Part shown: piece after piece, positions 32,348-43,199 of the stretch
Layout of the letters: the number at the start of each line of letters is the position of its first letter
How positions within the stretch are numbered: the first letter of the stretch is position 1
NCBI GenBank assembly: GCA_031002005.1
Contig: JARYHS010008074.1
Coordinates: 283,403,930 to 283,467,929 of the forward strand
Source of the DNA: Vandiemenella viatica
Taxonomy: Eukaryota > Arthropoda > Insecta > Orthoptera > Morabidae
DNA: 64,000 nucleotides
Reading direction: 5' to 3'
Notes under the pieces: generated by a model
What the model saw: only the letters and a program-made list of their open reading frames with translations
Told to the model about the DNA's origin: nothing
Database searches by the model: none
Program-made: the position numbers and the translations under genes

Positions 32348-32786
32348 TAGTAGAATCCTGTCACTTGTCATGCACTATGGTTGTTAGATGTCGGTAGCTA
32401 TGGGGGTGTGGGAGATATGGGGTTTGAATCTGGTCGACCTGCGGCACTTTCAAATTTCTACCTAAAACGTATGTGTCCCTGTGCATAACTTTTCAGCCAA
32501 AACTATGAAGCGCAGATCACTGGTCTTTGTGTGTGGTAGTAACACAGTCACCCATAGATCACAACATTGGCCGAATTTTGGTAACTTTCGGAGTGTGGGA
32601 GATATGGTGGTTGAAAGTGGTCGATCAAGGATATTTTCGTATTTCATCCAAAGACATGTGTATCCGTAAATTTTACTTTGCTGCCTGAACTACATAGCAC
32701 AGATGACTGGCATTTGTGTGTGGTAATAGCATCAAGTCTCCTATCGTGTACTATGGTTATTAGATGTTGGTAGCTGTCAATCCAAA

Positions 32787-32822
32787 TTCTTTACAAACGT
32801 GGATGAAGTCGTGGTACGAGCT
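32787..32822 (+). other. Helitron 3' terminus
   Basis: ACGTGGATGAAGTCGTGG forms a partial subterminal stem. TACGAGCTAG followed by T is the usual CTAG|T end. Likely the end of Helitron B. Confidence 0.6.
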
Positions 32823-33099
32823 AGTAATAACTAAAAATAAGATAGGAAAGGGAAAGATGACCTGCCACTTACCACAGATGAAGGCAGGAGGGCGAGATGA
32901 ACACCTAAAAAACACAAAAACAAACAAATTGCACAATATTTTGGTGAGAAACCTTATTCATGTGAGAGGCAAGACATATGGCGGCAATTTATCATGCAAG
33001 AGGCATAAGTTTTCTAGGTCCTGCAGAGACTCGGTGACTGCTCTTGTGATTTGCTTATTGTCAGTGTGAATGCAAGCTGCAACAGAAACTGTAAGTGAA

Positions 33100-34389
33100 T
33101 GGCATGTTGTTTGTAATCATTGGGATGCATGGTATCAAAACATCTTCTTTTTGGTACTTTGCTTTAAGAATTGTTGCTTTGATGACATTCATCAGTTTCT
33201 TCACTGCAAGCAGGGTGCCATTATAAAGACATAGTTGGTTGATATTTCACTACATTCTGATTACCAGTCCAACTTTGAATTGGAGATTGTAAGGTGGTAA
33301 TCCAGGCAATTACAGCTTGTTTAAAAATTTGGTTTGATAGTTGATGACATCATCTTGGCTAATAATGGAACCCACCGATTTGTATGCCAGAAATTTCACT
33401 TTGAATCTTGAAATTCAGTTTGTCAGTATAAATATTTTTAGCACCCAAAATAACACGTTTGTTCAACCAAGTATCATTTTTCTAATTTTGAGTAACGTCT
33501 CGGAACACCTTTCGGATAAGTTCGGTTTTTGATTTGGTGAACTGACAAAAATCGACGGGGGGAAAGTAATGCAGAAGGTCAAAATGTGAATATCGATTTT
33601 GCCATTGCCAGTGTGCAGCAATTATTTTGAAGATACTTCTCCAGATTGTTGGTTCTGCAACTCAACTTGCATTGTCATATTTAATTTAAGTGTCTTGATG
33701 TGTTTCCACAAAACTGATGACTTCAAACATAAATTATGTTGTTGGCTGGCATTGACCATGGAATCAAAGTCAATGTTTGGCGAAAATCACCTCTCAACAG
33801 AATCATCACACCGCCAAACTGGTTTTGATTGTTGCATAGATCTGGCATTATTCAGTCTAATGCCTCCAAATAATTTTTATGTGCCATCATACATTCATCC
33901 AAAATGATCAGTTTGCATTGCTACAATCTTTTGATAATTGCACAGTTCTTCGTAAAGTTTCATATTGGAGTTTCATTGATTTGCATATTCATCAGCAACT
34001 TGAGTGCTGAAGGAGCCATTTGACTGCCTTCCAATAATGTAGCTGCAATTCATGATTAGGTAAGAGCAAGTGCAATTTCAATCTGAGTGAATTGTTGCCA
34101 AAATCAATGTGATCAAAATTTTTTTCCTGTTCCGCCAGGAGCATCCAAGAAGAAAATCCCTCCAGTTCCTTCATTCACATCTTTCATTAAAGTGTCATAG
34201 ATGTTTTTGTTGCCAATTCGACAGCTGAGCATTCATTCGAACTAATTCTCTCAGTGCATCACAATCATATTGTGTGTGTTTTTTTTGCAACTCTTGATTA
34301 AATGTGTTGTGCATCAAACGATTGGGCACTGTCATGCCTAATTGATGTAATACATTGTTTGATATCAGGCACATGTCCTCATGTCTCAT
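33100..34389 (-). pseudogene. Helitron PIF1-type DNA helicase remnant
   Basis: Minus strand from 34389: MRHEDMCLISNNVLHQLG and LSNWQQKHLYDTLMKDVNE, then FFLDAPGGTGK (Walker A, near 34150), then GGVMILLRGDFRQTL-type residues. Then SSVLWKHIKTLKLN near 33700, and near 33420-33100 YKSVGSIISQDDV, LPPYNLQFKVG, LCLYNGTLL, VIKATILKAK, LIPCIPM. This is the complete motif order of the Helitron helicase, broken by frameshifts. Confidence 0.85.
33753..34073. repeat. 321-bp duplicated helicase segment, copy a
   Basis: Ungapped match to 34913-35233 with about a dozen substitutions (for example AATAATTTTTATG against AATACTTTTTATG). This copy lies in the expected place in the helicase. Confidence 0.9.
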
Positions 34390-34912
34390 TGTTAATATCC
34401 TTGCTTAGTTGCAAATCTGGTTTTGTGTCCTAGTGTGCATTTGATGCAAAATATCATTCGACATGTCATCTTTGTATTTAGTCCACAAATCAGTTGGTTG
34501 AGATAATTATTGAAAACAATGTTTATATTTGATGAGGATTTTGGTAAACTTACAGAATTTCCAAGGGTGTATTACAGTGATTGACATTCTTGAGAAATCA
34601 CAAACTGTGACGGGCTTCTTGTTTCAAGCAATTCACCATTAACAGTTCAAAGGCGTTGGGCCACAAACATTGACTTATAGCAAATAGAAACACTTGCTTG
34701 GATGGACCCAATGACCAGTGAAAAATACATGTGGGTGTTCTGAAGCTGGATTTCCTTGTTTCTGTCGATGAAATTTCTTTGAAGATTGATTCCAAATATA
34801 TCATCTTTCACATTTCAGAGTATAGCAGTGTTCGCCTGAAGTCCTTATTCCAAAACAGTGGTTTGTAATTAGTGGCACACGTACCCCCACGGATACACCA
34901 GGCTGCTTCAAG

Positions 34913-35233
34913 TGACCATGGAATCAAAGGCAATGTTTGGCGAAAATCACCTCTCAACAGAATCATCACACCGCCAAACTGGTTTTGATTGTTGCATAGA
35001 TCTGGCATTATTCAGTCTAATGCCTCCAAATACTTTTTATGTGCCATCATACATTCATCCAAAATGATCAATTTGCATAGCTACAATCTTTTGACAATTG
35101 CACAGCTCTTCGTACGGTTGCATATTGGAGTTTCATTGATTTGCATATTCAACAGCAACTTGAGGGCTGAAGGAGCCATTTGACTGCCTTCCAATAATGT
35201 AGCTGCAATTCATGATTAGGTAAGAGCAAGTGC
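34913..35233. repeat. 321-bp duplicated helicase segment, copy b
   Basis: Same orientation as 33753-34073, 1160 bp away, and out of order relative to the helicase. Its minus frame reads MPDLCNNQNQFGGVMILLRG and continues DFRQTLPLIPWS (Walker B side). Copy b lies between the Rep remnant and the helicase start. Confidence 0.9.
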
Positions 35234-35239
35234 TAATCT

Positions 35240-36150
35240 CTTGGGTCAATTAATCACTACGATAACTGGAAAAAAATACCCAAATGTTGCTAACACCTAA
35301 ATATATTTTAAGACAAACTGTGTGTTTGAATTATATTACAGCAATGCTGTGGTTGTGAGAACATTTGGCTCGGATGAATGCATTTATTTATCATTTCAGC
35401 TATTAGTGGTATGTGAGCGATGTTGAGCTCTTTCTTGAAGAGGTACTCGGAGAAAACTTAATTGGGAACCACTGTTCTAACACACTTAAAAAAAATGCTG
35501 GTTAATGTTGTAGATGGTGATTAAACAGTTCAATGTAATGTAATGTAATCTCTGTAGTGAAATATGGCCAGGTGAACAAAGGTGGGATATCTTTCATGAA
35601 AAAATGTGCATAATTGCTTCATTAACATAGCGGCCCGTTTGATATTGAGTAACTTCACTTTTGGAATTCCCCACAATAACTCCAATCACAGCCACACCAG
35701 TAACTTTGGTCACATACTTGCAGATGTATTTCATGGATTTCACTGAATGGCAAGATTCGATGTTGATGTAGACTTGGAAAGTCTTTAAGAGTAACGGTGA
35801 ATATAGAACACTCCAATGATTATCAACTTTAATGTCCTCTTGACTTACTTTGACAATATTTAATATTCCATTATCCGAGGTCGATCAGCGATGTTACGGT
35901 GCATAACCGTCACTTCTGGTAATTGTTTCTGCTACTAATGCCCGTGGATAACACTTCGAACATTTTCCGTCAACCACACACACTGAGAATTGTTATTTAA
36001 TGTTCCACTGGGACCATGTTCTAAGTTACAACCTCATACAAACCTGGAACTTCTTCGGGAATTTCTGCTGATGTCACATTATCGATTGCATTCTGTTGTA
36101 CACTCTCAGTCAGCCAAAAGAGAATATGTGCATGTGACAATCTGTGTTTC
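35240..36150. other. Degraded interior of the Helitron
   Basis: No clear frame. A short (TAATG)n run at about 35514-35530 is visible. By position it should hold the end of the Rep domain. Confidence 0.45.
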
Positions 36151-36152
36151 TG

Positions 36153-37800
36153 CTATTCCACTGAATACATCCAGCAGCACACCTCGTCGAACAAATAATG
36201 CTTAACAATGAAATCCATCTGTGATTTCAATTTCTGTATGAAGACTTCTGCTGTGATGTCATGGCAATCGATGGATAATTGGCCAGGAAATAATTCATTT
36301 TGAATTTCTATCCACTGTGGATAGCACATGAATGTGATGAATAAATCTGGTGTGCCATGATGGTGAATATATGACATGCCATCTTGAGCGTATTCGTGCA
36401 TATGTCGCAGACTTCTGACATACATTGCTGGGAGAATTGTCATTCGGCCGACATTCTGTGCATTTCCATTAGCATTGATTGCATATCGAAGGTGAATATA
36501 CTATTTGGAATGGAGTTTTGTGTGGCTCAATCGTTCAGTTTTAACTTTGATGTATATATCAACAGCATATTGGTGAAATAGATTGCAACATTTCGAGATG
36601 TGATTGTCCTCATTTTCACATTTCTTATTCGAGAAATGATAACTGTCTTCACTTTACCAGCATATGATGTGGAATATTTCAATGCATCATATGATCGATG
36701 CATTTTGTATACACGCTTCAGCTGATCATTCCACCAATGTAGTACGATATCACAGTATTCCAAATTTTCAACAACTACTACAAAGGTGACTTCATCAATT
36801 GTTGGTGCAATGAAATGTCTTGCATGTTCTCCCGCATGTGTCTTATCGGCTCTGATTAAAATTTTGTGATTATCAGATGAGATGCGGTCCAGTTCAGTTT
36901 TTCAAAATGCAATCAATTCATTGTGTTGATGAAGAAAAATTTTCAATTGTTCCACAATTGGCCTTTTCACTAAACCATCGTGTGTGCAACACTGATCTAC
37001 TTCTTGTGGTGAATTGCCCATAAAATAAATCGGCAGAAATTTGTAGTCTGTATCTGGCAGTGGCAATAGTGAACCCGTTTGATGATATATTTGACCTCGA
37101 GTCTGTAAAAGTTAATATATATATATTTGTATAAAAAAATATGATATAATAATGGTGATAATGTTGTGGTCAAATTATCAGGTGTGGAAGAATTAAATGT
37201 ACGTGGTGTGGAAATCTCAAATGGTGGGAATGATGATTGTTTTGCAATTACATTGAAAGTGGGCATAAAATTTTTCTGAACCACTTTTTTTGCCCCAAAT
37301 GTAGACATTTGGAAGCAAGTTGCATTTCTGGATTTGTGTCAGGAAATGTGTTCCTGTTCCAGAAACCAAGGAGCATAATGGTTCTGGTGGCAGGCCCAAT
37401 AGTGCCAATTTAACTTTGCCACTTGTGCAATCTGTGGATTTTATTTATGTATTCCAATGCCTTACAATGTGGTTACACAATGCTCATCGATCCAGTAGTA
37501 ACGGATTGGTCTGCACTGTAATCAATTGCCACATTGTAACGGAATGCAGCTCGATGGATATTCAACACAAAATTATTTTGTCTTCTTGCACGATTATCCA
37601 AATGCATTGTCTCACAGTTGGTTTCTACTGACAGATCATGTTTCATTCAATGCATATCATGTTTCTTCTTGTGCACATGCTGAAAATGTTAGTGATAATC
37701 AATTCCGTTCAACTTCATTTCACTTTTCGCCTTGTTTTTCAGTTCGATTAGATCGAAAATTTGTTTGGCTTGTAGTATTGCAAGGTTTGTGACTTAAATT
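36153..37800 (-). pseudogene. Helitron Rep (HUH) protein N-terminal region
   Basis: Minus strand in order: GKVKLALLGLPPEP (CxxGKVxLPxLxxPP), RGQIYHQTGSLLPLPD and FLPIYFMGNSPQEV, then RADKTHAGEHARHF with HRSYDALKYS. It continues with YVRSLRHMHEYAQDGMSYI and GTPDLFITFMCYPQWIEIQN with DITAEVFIQKL. These match Helitron_like_N and the region leading to the HUH nuclease. The HUH histidines themselves were not seen. Several frameshifts and one in-frame TGA. Confidence 0.85.
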
Positions 37801-38204
37801 GCTATTGGCGGCTTTGCAGTGCGATTAAATTGTGTCAATTGTAACACAATGTGTGATGTGAAGAATCTCAATTCAATTGAAAGTGGACAATTGATTCACT
37901 TTTTTGTTACTGTATAATATTTGTCACTTCAAAACTCAGCATATTTCATTGGTAAATCTGTAAATTTGTTTGAGACAAAATGACAAAACTTAATTCATTT
38001 CACTATGTAATTAATTGGCTTGATTCACAATTTGACAATCAGCTGTCTAATGACATTTTGCACATGTAGCGAAATGAATTGGAAATGAAATAACTACATT
38101 TGTTGAACAGATCACAAAAGAACACAAAAATAAAAACAAATGTACTTTTATTTTAATTTAGGTTGGATTTCGTTTTTCCATTTTTTTCCCTTTCATATCT
38201 TCCA

Positions 38205-38232
38205 GTTCCCTCCCCCCCCTCCCCCCCCTCAT
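38205..38232 (-). other. G-rich tract
   Basis: Two runs of eight C and flanking short C runs on the + strand give several G runs on the minus strand, enough for a G-quadruplex. It lies near the Helitron 5' end; no function inferred. Confidence 0.5.
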
Positions 38233-38599
38233 GAGACCATTCAATAAAGTTGCTGCGAGCATAATGAATAAAACAGAAAAAGAATTATGCCTATCCATCA
38301 TTTTAGTCGTGACATACGGTCATGAGTTCATACAAAAACATCATAGAAAAAAAGCAATTTCAGTTTTTTCCCAAATTTTTCAATATTCAAGGCAACATTT
38401 CCAATTTTTCTTTCCATAAAAATCTTATTCAGTCTATTACAAACACTAAAAAAAATTCCAAAATTGGCCCAGCCATTCACATGTGATCCTGTTACCAACG
38501 AACAGCATTTACTTTTTAGTTATATAGATTGACATTATAAAATGCAGTTGCCTTAATGCAAAATAATCTATATTACTAAAAAGTTAAGCTTGGTCAGCG

Positions 38600-39123
38600 T
38601 TATTCTGCTGGGTACCCAGCCATGTGGGAATCAGGGGGAACGAGGCAGCTGATGTTGCTGCCAAGTTAGCCTGCGACAAGGTCCGAATCGACTTTGCTCC
38701 GGTGCTGAAGTCAGACCTGCCTCGGCGGCGAAGAGATTTGTTTTTGATGTTTGGCAGAGGCAGTGGCTGGAAGTTGAGCATAATAAGCTCCGGCTGGTCA
38801 AACCGACCGTTCAGCCGTGGAGCAGCTCCTTCCAGCAGGCGAGGAGGGATGAGGTCCTCCTTACTCGCCTCTGTATAGGGCACTGTCCTCTAACTCATAG
38901 TTTCCTTCTCCGCCGGGAGGACCCACCGGAATGTGATGCTTGTGGCGTACCTTTGACGGTACACCACATTTGAACCGAATGTGTACTGTTTTTAGATTTA
39001 AGGGCAGACGTTGGCTTAGCCAACGATCTGTCCCTTATTTTAAACGATGACAACATGGCTAAGGTTTTAAAGTTTAATTGTGTGGCCGGTCTTGTCCCAA
39101 AAATTTTGGGCAGATCGGCCTAG
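38600..39123 (+). pseudogene. LINE ORF2 C-terminal fragment (copy 2)
   Basis: PSHVGIRGNEAADVAAKLA (the RNase H GHxGxxGNExAD motif) opens the fragment. After frameshifts PECDACGVPLTV appears, then a terminal GRSA-stop at about 39121. Copy 2 keeps the GNEAAD motif, where copy 1 has GKEAAYEAA. Confidence 0.85.
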
Positions 39124-39134
39124 GTTTTAGATTG

Positions 39135-39438
39135 GATTGGTGGCCATTTACAACCACCAATCACAAGTACTGTTTTTAATTGTGACACTGCTTATATGGC
39201 TGGCCCTTTTACAGCCAGCCAGCTAACTTGTTTTTTAAACTGGTTGGCCCTTTCACAGCCAACCAGTTAATGTATGTATTTTTATATTTTACTGCCTAGT
39301 CCCAGTTTTATATCTTATGTTGCCGTCTGTGTGGCCGATCTCTTTACAGTCGGCCACGCAGTCGGTATTTTAGTTAGTATGTTAGTTTTTTATTGTGCTG
39401 TCTCTGTGGCCGACCCCTTTACAGTCGGCCACACAGAC
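39135..39438 (+). other. Five-hairpin series in the LINE 3' UTR, copy 2
   Basis: Stem arms and loops: 39135-39162 (GATTGGTGG, 9 bp, loop 10 nt), 39197-39221 (TGGCTGGC, 8 bp, loop CCTTTTACA), 39238-39268 (AACTGGTTGGC, 11 bp, loop CCTTTCACA), 39327-39361 (CTGTGTGGCCGA, 12 bp with one G.U, loop TCTCTTTACAG), 39400-39438 (GTCTCTGTGGCCGA, 13 of 14, loop CCCCTTTACAG). Stems differ; loops stay close to TTTACA. Confidence 0.88.
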
Positions 39439-39472
39439 GGCAATTTTGCCACGTTGTCATGCCTTGTTTTTG

Positions 39473-39598
39473 TTAGGGTGCTAATGACCCCGTCGTCGAC
39501 GCGCCCTAAAACCCAAATAACAACAACACAGTAATTGCTGGTAATTGTTAGGGCGCTAATGACCCCGACGTTGACGCGCCCTAAAACACCAACAACAA
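39473..39598 (+). repeat. Doubled LINE 3' terminal motif
   Basis: TTAGGGTGCTAATGACCCCG...GACGCGCCCTAAAAC...AACAACAACA at 39473-39530 is followed by TTAGGGCGCTAATGACCCCG...GACGCGCCCTAAAACACC AACAACAA at 39548-39598. Both lie inside the single target-site duplication. Confidence 0.85.
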
Positions 39599-39609
39599 TT
39601 GGTCATCGT

Positions 39610-40150
39610 GTAGCCATGTCTGTAACGCTGACCTAATGCACCCATCCTTGGTTGCTGGAGTAACAATGGCCACATATATTATGACATAGTACAGGGTATG
39701 GGCATTATTTAATAACAGATACCTGTTGCGAAGTCAGTCATCAAAACACTGACAGAAAAGTATATATTGCATTTAAATTAATATATCAAATACTAGTTGC
39801 TCTTTATTTATCTATATTCATTCAATGTACATGTTTTTGTTAACTTTTTAGCCCACAGCTATGTAAGATAATTTTTTTTAAATTTTCGAGCAACAATGTT
39901 GGTGAAATTTTTGATTAAACTGAAATTTACCATGGGTCAGAGTGACAACTGACATTTAACATTACAGCACAGGGCACGAGAAATTTAAGTTTTTTTTTTA
40001 AAAAAAAAAAAATACTACTAATAATAATTTAAGTAGTTTTCTTTAATGTTGTGTCACTAAAAACATTACTATGTTAATCACCATCTGAGCAGCATACTTC
40101 TACTAAATCTAATATTATGTGTCAGAAGTTATTAAGATTTATTTTTAATT
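39610..40150. other. AT-rich sequence, nothing recognised
   Basis: Contains a T-then-A homopolymer block near 39990-40012. No coding similarity. Confidence 0.5.
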
Positions 40151-40159
40151 TCCTTTGCT

Positions 40160-40515
40160 TTTACTGATGCCATATTACTAAGATCACTATTCAGCCACAT
40201 GCAAGTAGTACAAACTGTGTCAGCCATTCAGACATTGTAATATGGTTCTGAGTCATGATCTTTATTACATGTAATAATACATAAACAATTGGGCTAAGTT
40301 TATGTCCTGATGTAATGTGCAAAACAGTGAACGTACGCACATATGATCGTAGCTTTGATTTTCTTGCAGCAATATTAGCAGTTTTTATTGTTAGGTTGAA
40401 ATGCAACTGAAACTTTTTGTTATAGCGTAGGGCACAAGGAATTGATTTGGTGTTATTTTATAACAATTCTGTTTATTTAAGCAACTGTGAAGTAATGACT
40501 TTCCAGAACATTCTG
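40160..40515 (-). repeat. Repeat R1 module, inverted copy
   Basis: Reverse complement gives AACAGAATTGTTATAAAATA, ATTCCTTGTGCCCTACGC and GTTGCATTTCAACCTAAC, then GCTAATATTGCTGCAAGAAA. These match 41575-41690 and 41035-41190 on the + strand. Confidence 0.65.
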
Positions 40516-41029
40516 TTCAACCTGTCATTTTTGATAGGCTTTGAGGCTAGTTAATTTTAATAAAATACTCGGTAATGAGCATTGGGGTTCTTTAGGGTAT
40601 AAAATTGTTATAAATTAAATGACCCAAATAATATTTAATAAAAGTTAGCTTCCTTAAAAAATTCAAAAGCTTTGTTGCAAAAGTTCTCAAAATCTATCAA
40701 TCCATCTTTTAGCTGAAGTCCAAAGTATCTCTGAAATTGACTAGTAGTGAAGGTTTTGTAAGCATGAAAGTGACCGATAGCTAGAGTCAAAGTCACTTTG
40801 CATTGCAAACACTGACTGCTGTAAATGCCTTCAGCCAACACATTTTATACTGTCGCTTGTGAGAACGCATGGGGAAAATGGCACCTTCTAGTTGTTGGAA
40901 GTGTCTCTTGTGCTCATGGTACTTTATTTTTACCTATCTTTCTGAAATTCTGATATTTTATAGAATGAACAAGCCCCAAAGCCCGTCAAAAATGACGGGT
41001 TTAACGGAGTTTATAGTAATTTATTTCCC

Positions 41030-43190
41030 TCCAGTTGCCTAACTAAATAGAATTGTTGTAAAATAAAGCTTATTGTAATTTATCCTCCCTTGTGCTGTTG
41101 CCAAAATCTTCAGTTGTCAACTTGGTTCAGGTTGCATTTCAGTCTAACCACAATCGCCGCTAATGTTGCTGCTAGAAAAGCTAAGCTTCAATCACATGTG
41201 AATTAATACAGTCCCTGTATCGCATGTCAGTGTCATCATGAATCGCAATATGAATCTTCACAGGTTCTCACATCTTTCTTTCTTATTACATGTGATGAAA
41301 ATCAATATTTTAACCGCTGAAACAGCTTACATCGGCTGAAATAATGACCCCAGTGAAAACGAATGATGCTAAAAATAAATCTTAACAACTTACGCTATGC
41401 CATGTAATATTTAATTGTGGTTTAGGCCACATAGAACGTGATTAGTCATGAACTTCTTTCGTTCAAACCACGTAATGATTTCCGTAAATAATAAAAAAAC
41501 TGATAATTAATATGCCAAATTTAAATGAAATACATACTTTTCTTTAAGTGTTCTGAAAATTTCTTAGTAATTGCTTATCTAAATAGAATTGTTATAAAAT
41601 AAAATTCAATGGAATTCCTCGTGCCTTGCGCTGAAACAAACAGTTTCCATCCGGGTCTAGTTTGCATTTCAACCTAACCACATATACTACTCTAAACTTG
41701 TCACCAGAAAAACAATACTTCAGTCTCACACATATTAATACATGTACTGTACCACATTTTAGTGGCAATAATGCATTGCTATATAAATTTGTTTAATGTG
41801 TGTAGTGCTTAGAGCTGTAAGATATATACATACCTTAAAAACTTCACTCAAAAAGTACCATAACGTGAGCGACTGGGAGAAGCTATATAGCACACGTTCT
41901 TTGAACGATATTATTCGATATGTTGCTATCACAGCCATCAAAAATATAAATATGGAACAAATTATGCACAAAAAAACTGCAACAACTTTGAAACATTAGC
42001 GAACGAAGGAATTTAGTTTTTATAATTGGAATGCAACCTGGTGATTGGTTCTTGTTAAAGCATAATTTGCTAGAAATTTGGGTATAGTAAATAATATGGT
42101 GACTATAAAGTAAGTTGTTGTAAGAAGTGAATTATCATCACTACGTACGATGCAGGAATATATTCATATCCTGCCAAGAAACGTTGCCAGCATTTTTACA
42201 GTTGTTGCTGTAGAGCGCAGATGCTATCTTTGACGTGACAATATGAAGTGCAATGATGGTTTTCTGTTGTGTTAATTCATAATTGTCATGTTGCTTCATG
42301 CCTAACACATAAGTTTTATTTTGCTTTTATGTACACTTTTTCTTAAAAGATATGACCACAGGAACGTATGTGGTAAATTTCAAACAAATAGCACTATTCT
42401 TTCGTACCTCGTTCTTATTATAACATAGCCAGTAATATCACCCAACGAAAGTGTGCAACAGTTTTCAGACCAAAACGACAATTCCGATAAGTGCCAGTGA
42501 TTACGCAACAACCTAAATTTGATCAAAAATCTTCAACAAAAAAGAAAGGTATAAAACCAAAAATCTCCAACGTGATTCAGACCGATATTACAATGTTTGA
42601 ATAGTTGACATAGTTACACATTGCGGGATAATAGCCTCAGTAATATTACTCAGTGAAAGCAAAGAAGATTAAAATAAATCTGATAAACTTACATTATCCC
42701 ACGTAATATTTATTTTAATTGTAGTGTAGTCTGCACAATTCGAGATCAGTGTGCAAGTATTTCCGTTCAAATGATTTAATGACAATAATAGGGCACAGTT
42801 TAAATTATTTTGAAAAAAATATATATATAAATTATTCATGCCCTGCTGTAGCGTCAAATGCCAGTTGTAATTCTGACCCATTCTAAGTAACAATCTAATC
42901 AAAGCTTTCGTTAACATTGATGTTCGAAAATTAATACTTTTATCTTACTGATCTGTAGCCAAAGATTTTAACGAATACTTTTACATAAAATGAATATTAC
43001 GTGAATATAAGCATCTAATGATTGATATGTTGATTTAAACGCAATACATACTTTTATTTCAGCCTTATATCAGTTAATTTATTCGTGGATGCTTAGAAAT
43101 ATTATTAAATGAAGTGCTTCACCAAGAAAATGGCGTAAAGTATGACGTAATAGTGCGACGTCATAGACTGACATCATGCTGTGACAGGTG
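41030..43190 (+). repeat. Repeat R1, successive diverged copies
   Basis: The module AAATAGAATTGTTRTAAAAT A...GTTGCATTTCARYCTAACCAC occurs at about 41043 and 41585, about 545 bp apart. The module TTCGTTCAAA...CATGCCCTGC...TTGATTTAAACGCAATACATAC occurs at 41458-41540 (partial) and 42755-43060. The second matches copy 1 at 16690-17200. Non-coding; class unknown. Confidence 0.6.
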
Positions 43191-43199
43191 ATGTCAGAC

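Larger units (their letters stand above)
25685..32765 (+). repeat. Alternating two-monomer repeat array, interrupted by insertions
   Basis: About 190-bp monomers of two kinds alternate. Type B: ACATAGCATAGACCATTG, TTTGTGTGTGGTAGTAGAAT, GTGTCTCCTGTCGTGCAC, GTTGTTAGATGTCGGTAGC. Type A: AAACTATCTATCGCAAATCA, GTGTGGTAGTAACACAGAGT, CGGCCGAATTTCAATAAC, GATATGGTGGTTG. Anchors at about 25741, 25931, 29549, 29886, 30076, 30270, 32534 and 32716. A hAT element (25999-29422) and a LINE (30633-32347) split it, and one unit (about 29660-29850) is inverted. Confidence 0.8.
24768..32819 (+). mobile_element. Probable non-autonomous Helitron B with internal repeat array (interrupted)
   Basis: A Helitron-type 5' end (TCTATCTGTATCTATATAAATGAGAATG, then CTTAACAGATTTAAATGAAATTTG) starts two bases after Helitron A. 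The next + strand Helitron 3' terminus (GGATGAAGTCGTGGTACGAGCTAG|T) ends near 32822. Between them lies the repeat array plus a hAT and a LINE insertion; without these two the element would be about 2.9 kb. That the two termini belong together is inference. Confidence 0.5.
33100..38528 (-). mobile_element. Decayed Rep/helicase Helitron
   Basis: On the minus strand the 5' end at 38528 reads TCTATATAACTAAAAAGTAA ATGCTGTTCG, a typical Helitron start preceded by A. Then come a Rep-type N-terminal domain (37800-36150) and a PIF1-type helicase ending near 33100. The element is about 5.4 kb. The 3' CTRR end was not found. Stops and frameshifts are frequent throughout. Confidence 0.85.
38600..39598 (+). 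mobile_element. I-type LINE copy 2, 5'-truncated
   Basis: TTGGTCAGCG (38590-38599) and TTGGTCATCG (39599-39608) are a target-site duplication with one difference. The insert starts within the RNase H region (TTATTCTGCTGGGTACCCAG) and parallels copy 1 from 15238 to the end. The C-terminal CDACGVPLTV part and GRSA-stop are followed by a longer hairpin-rich 3' UTR and two successive terminal motifs. Confidence 0.92.
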
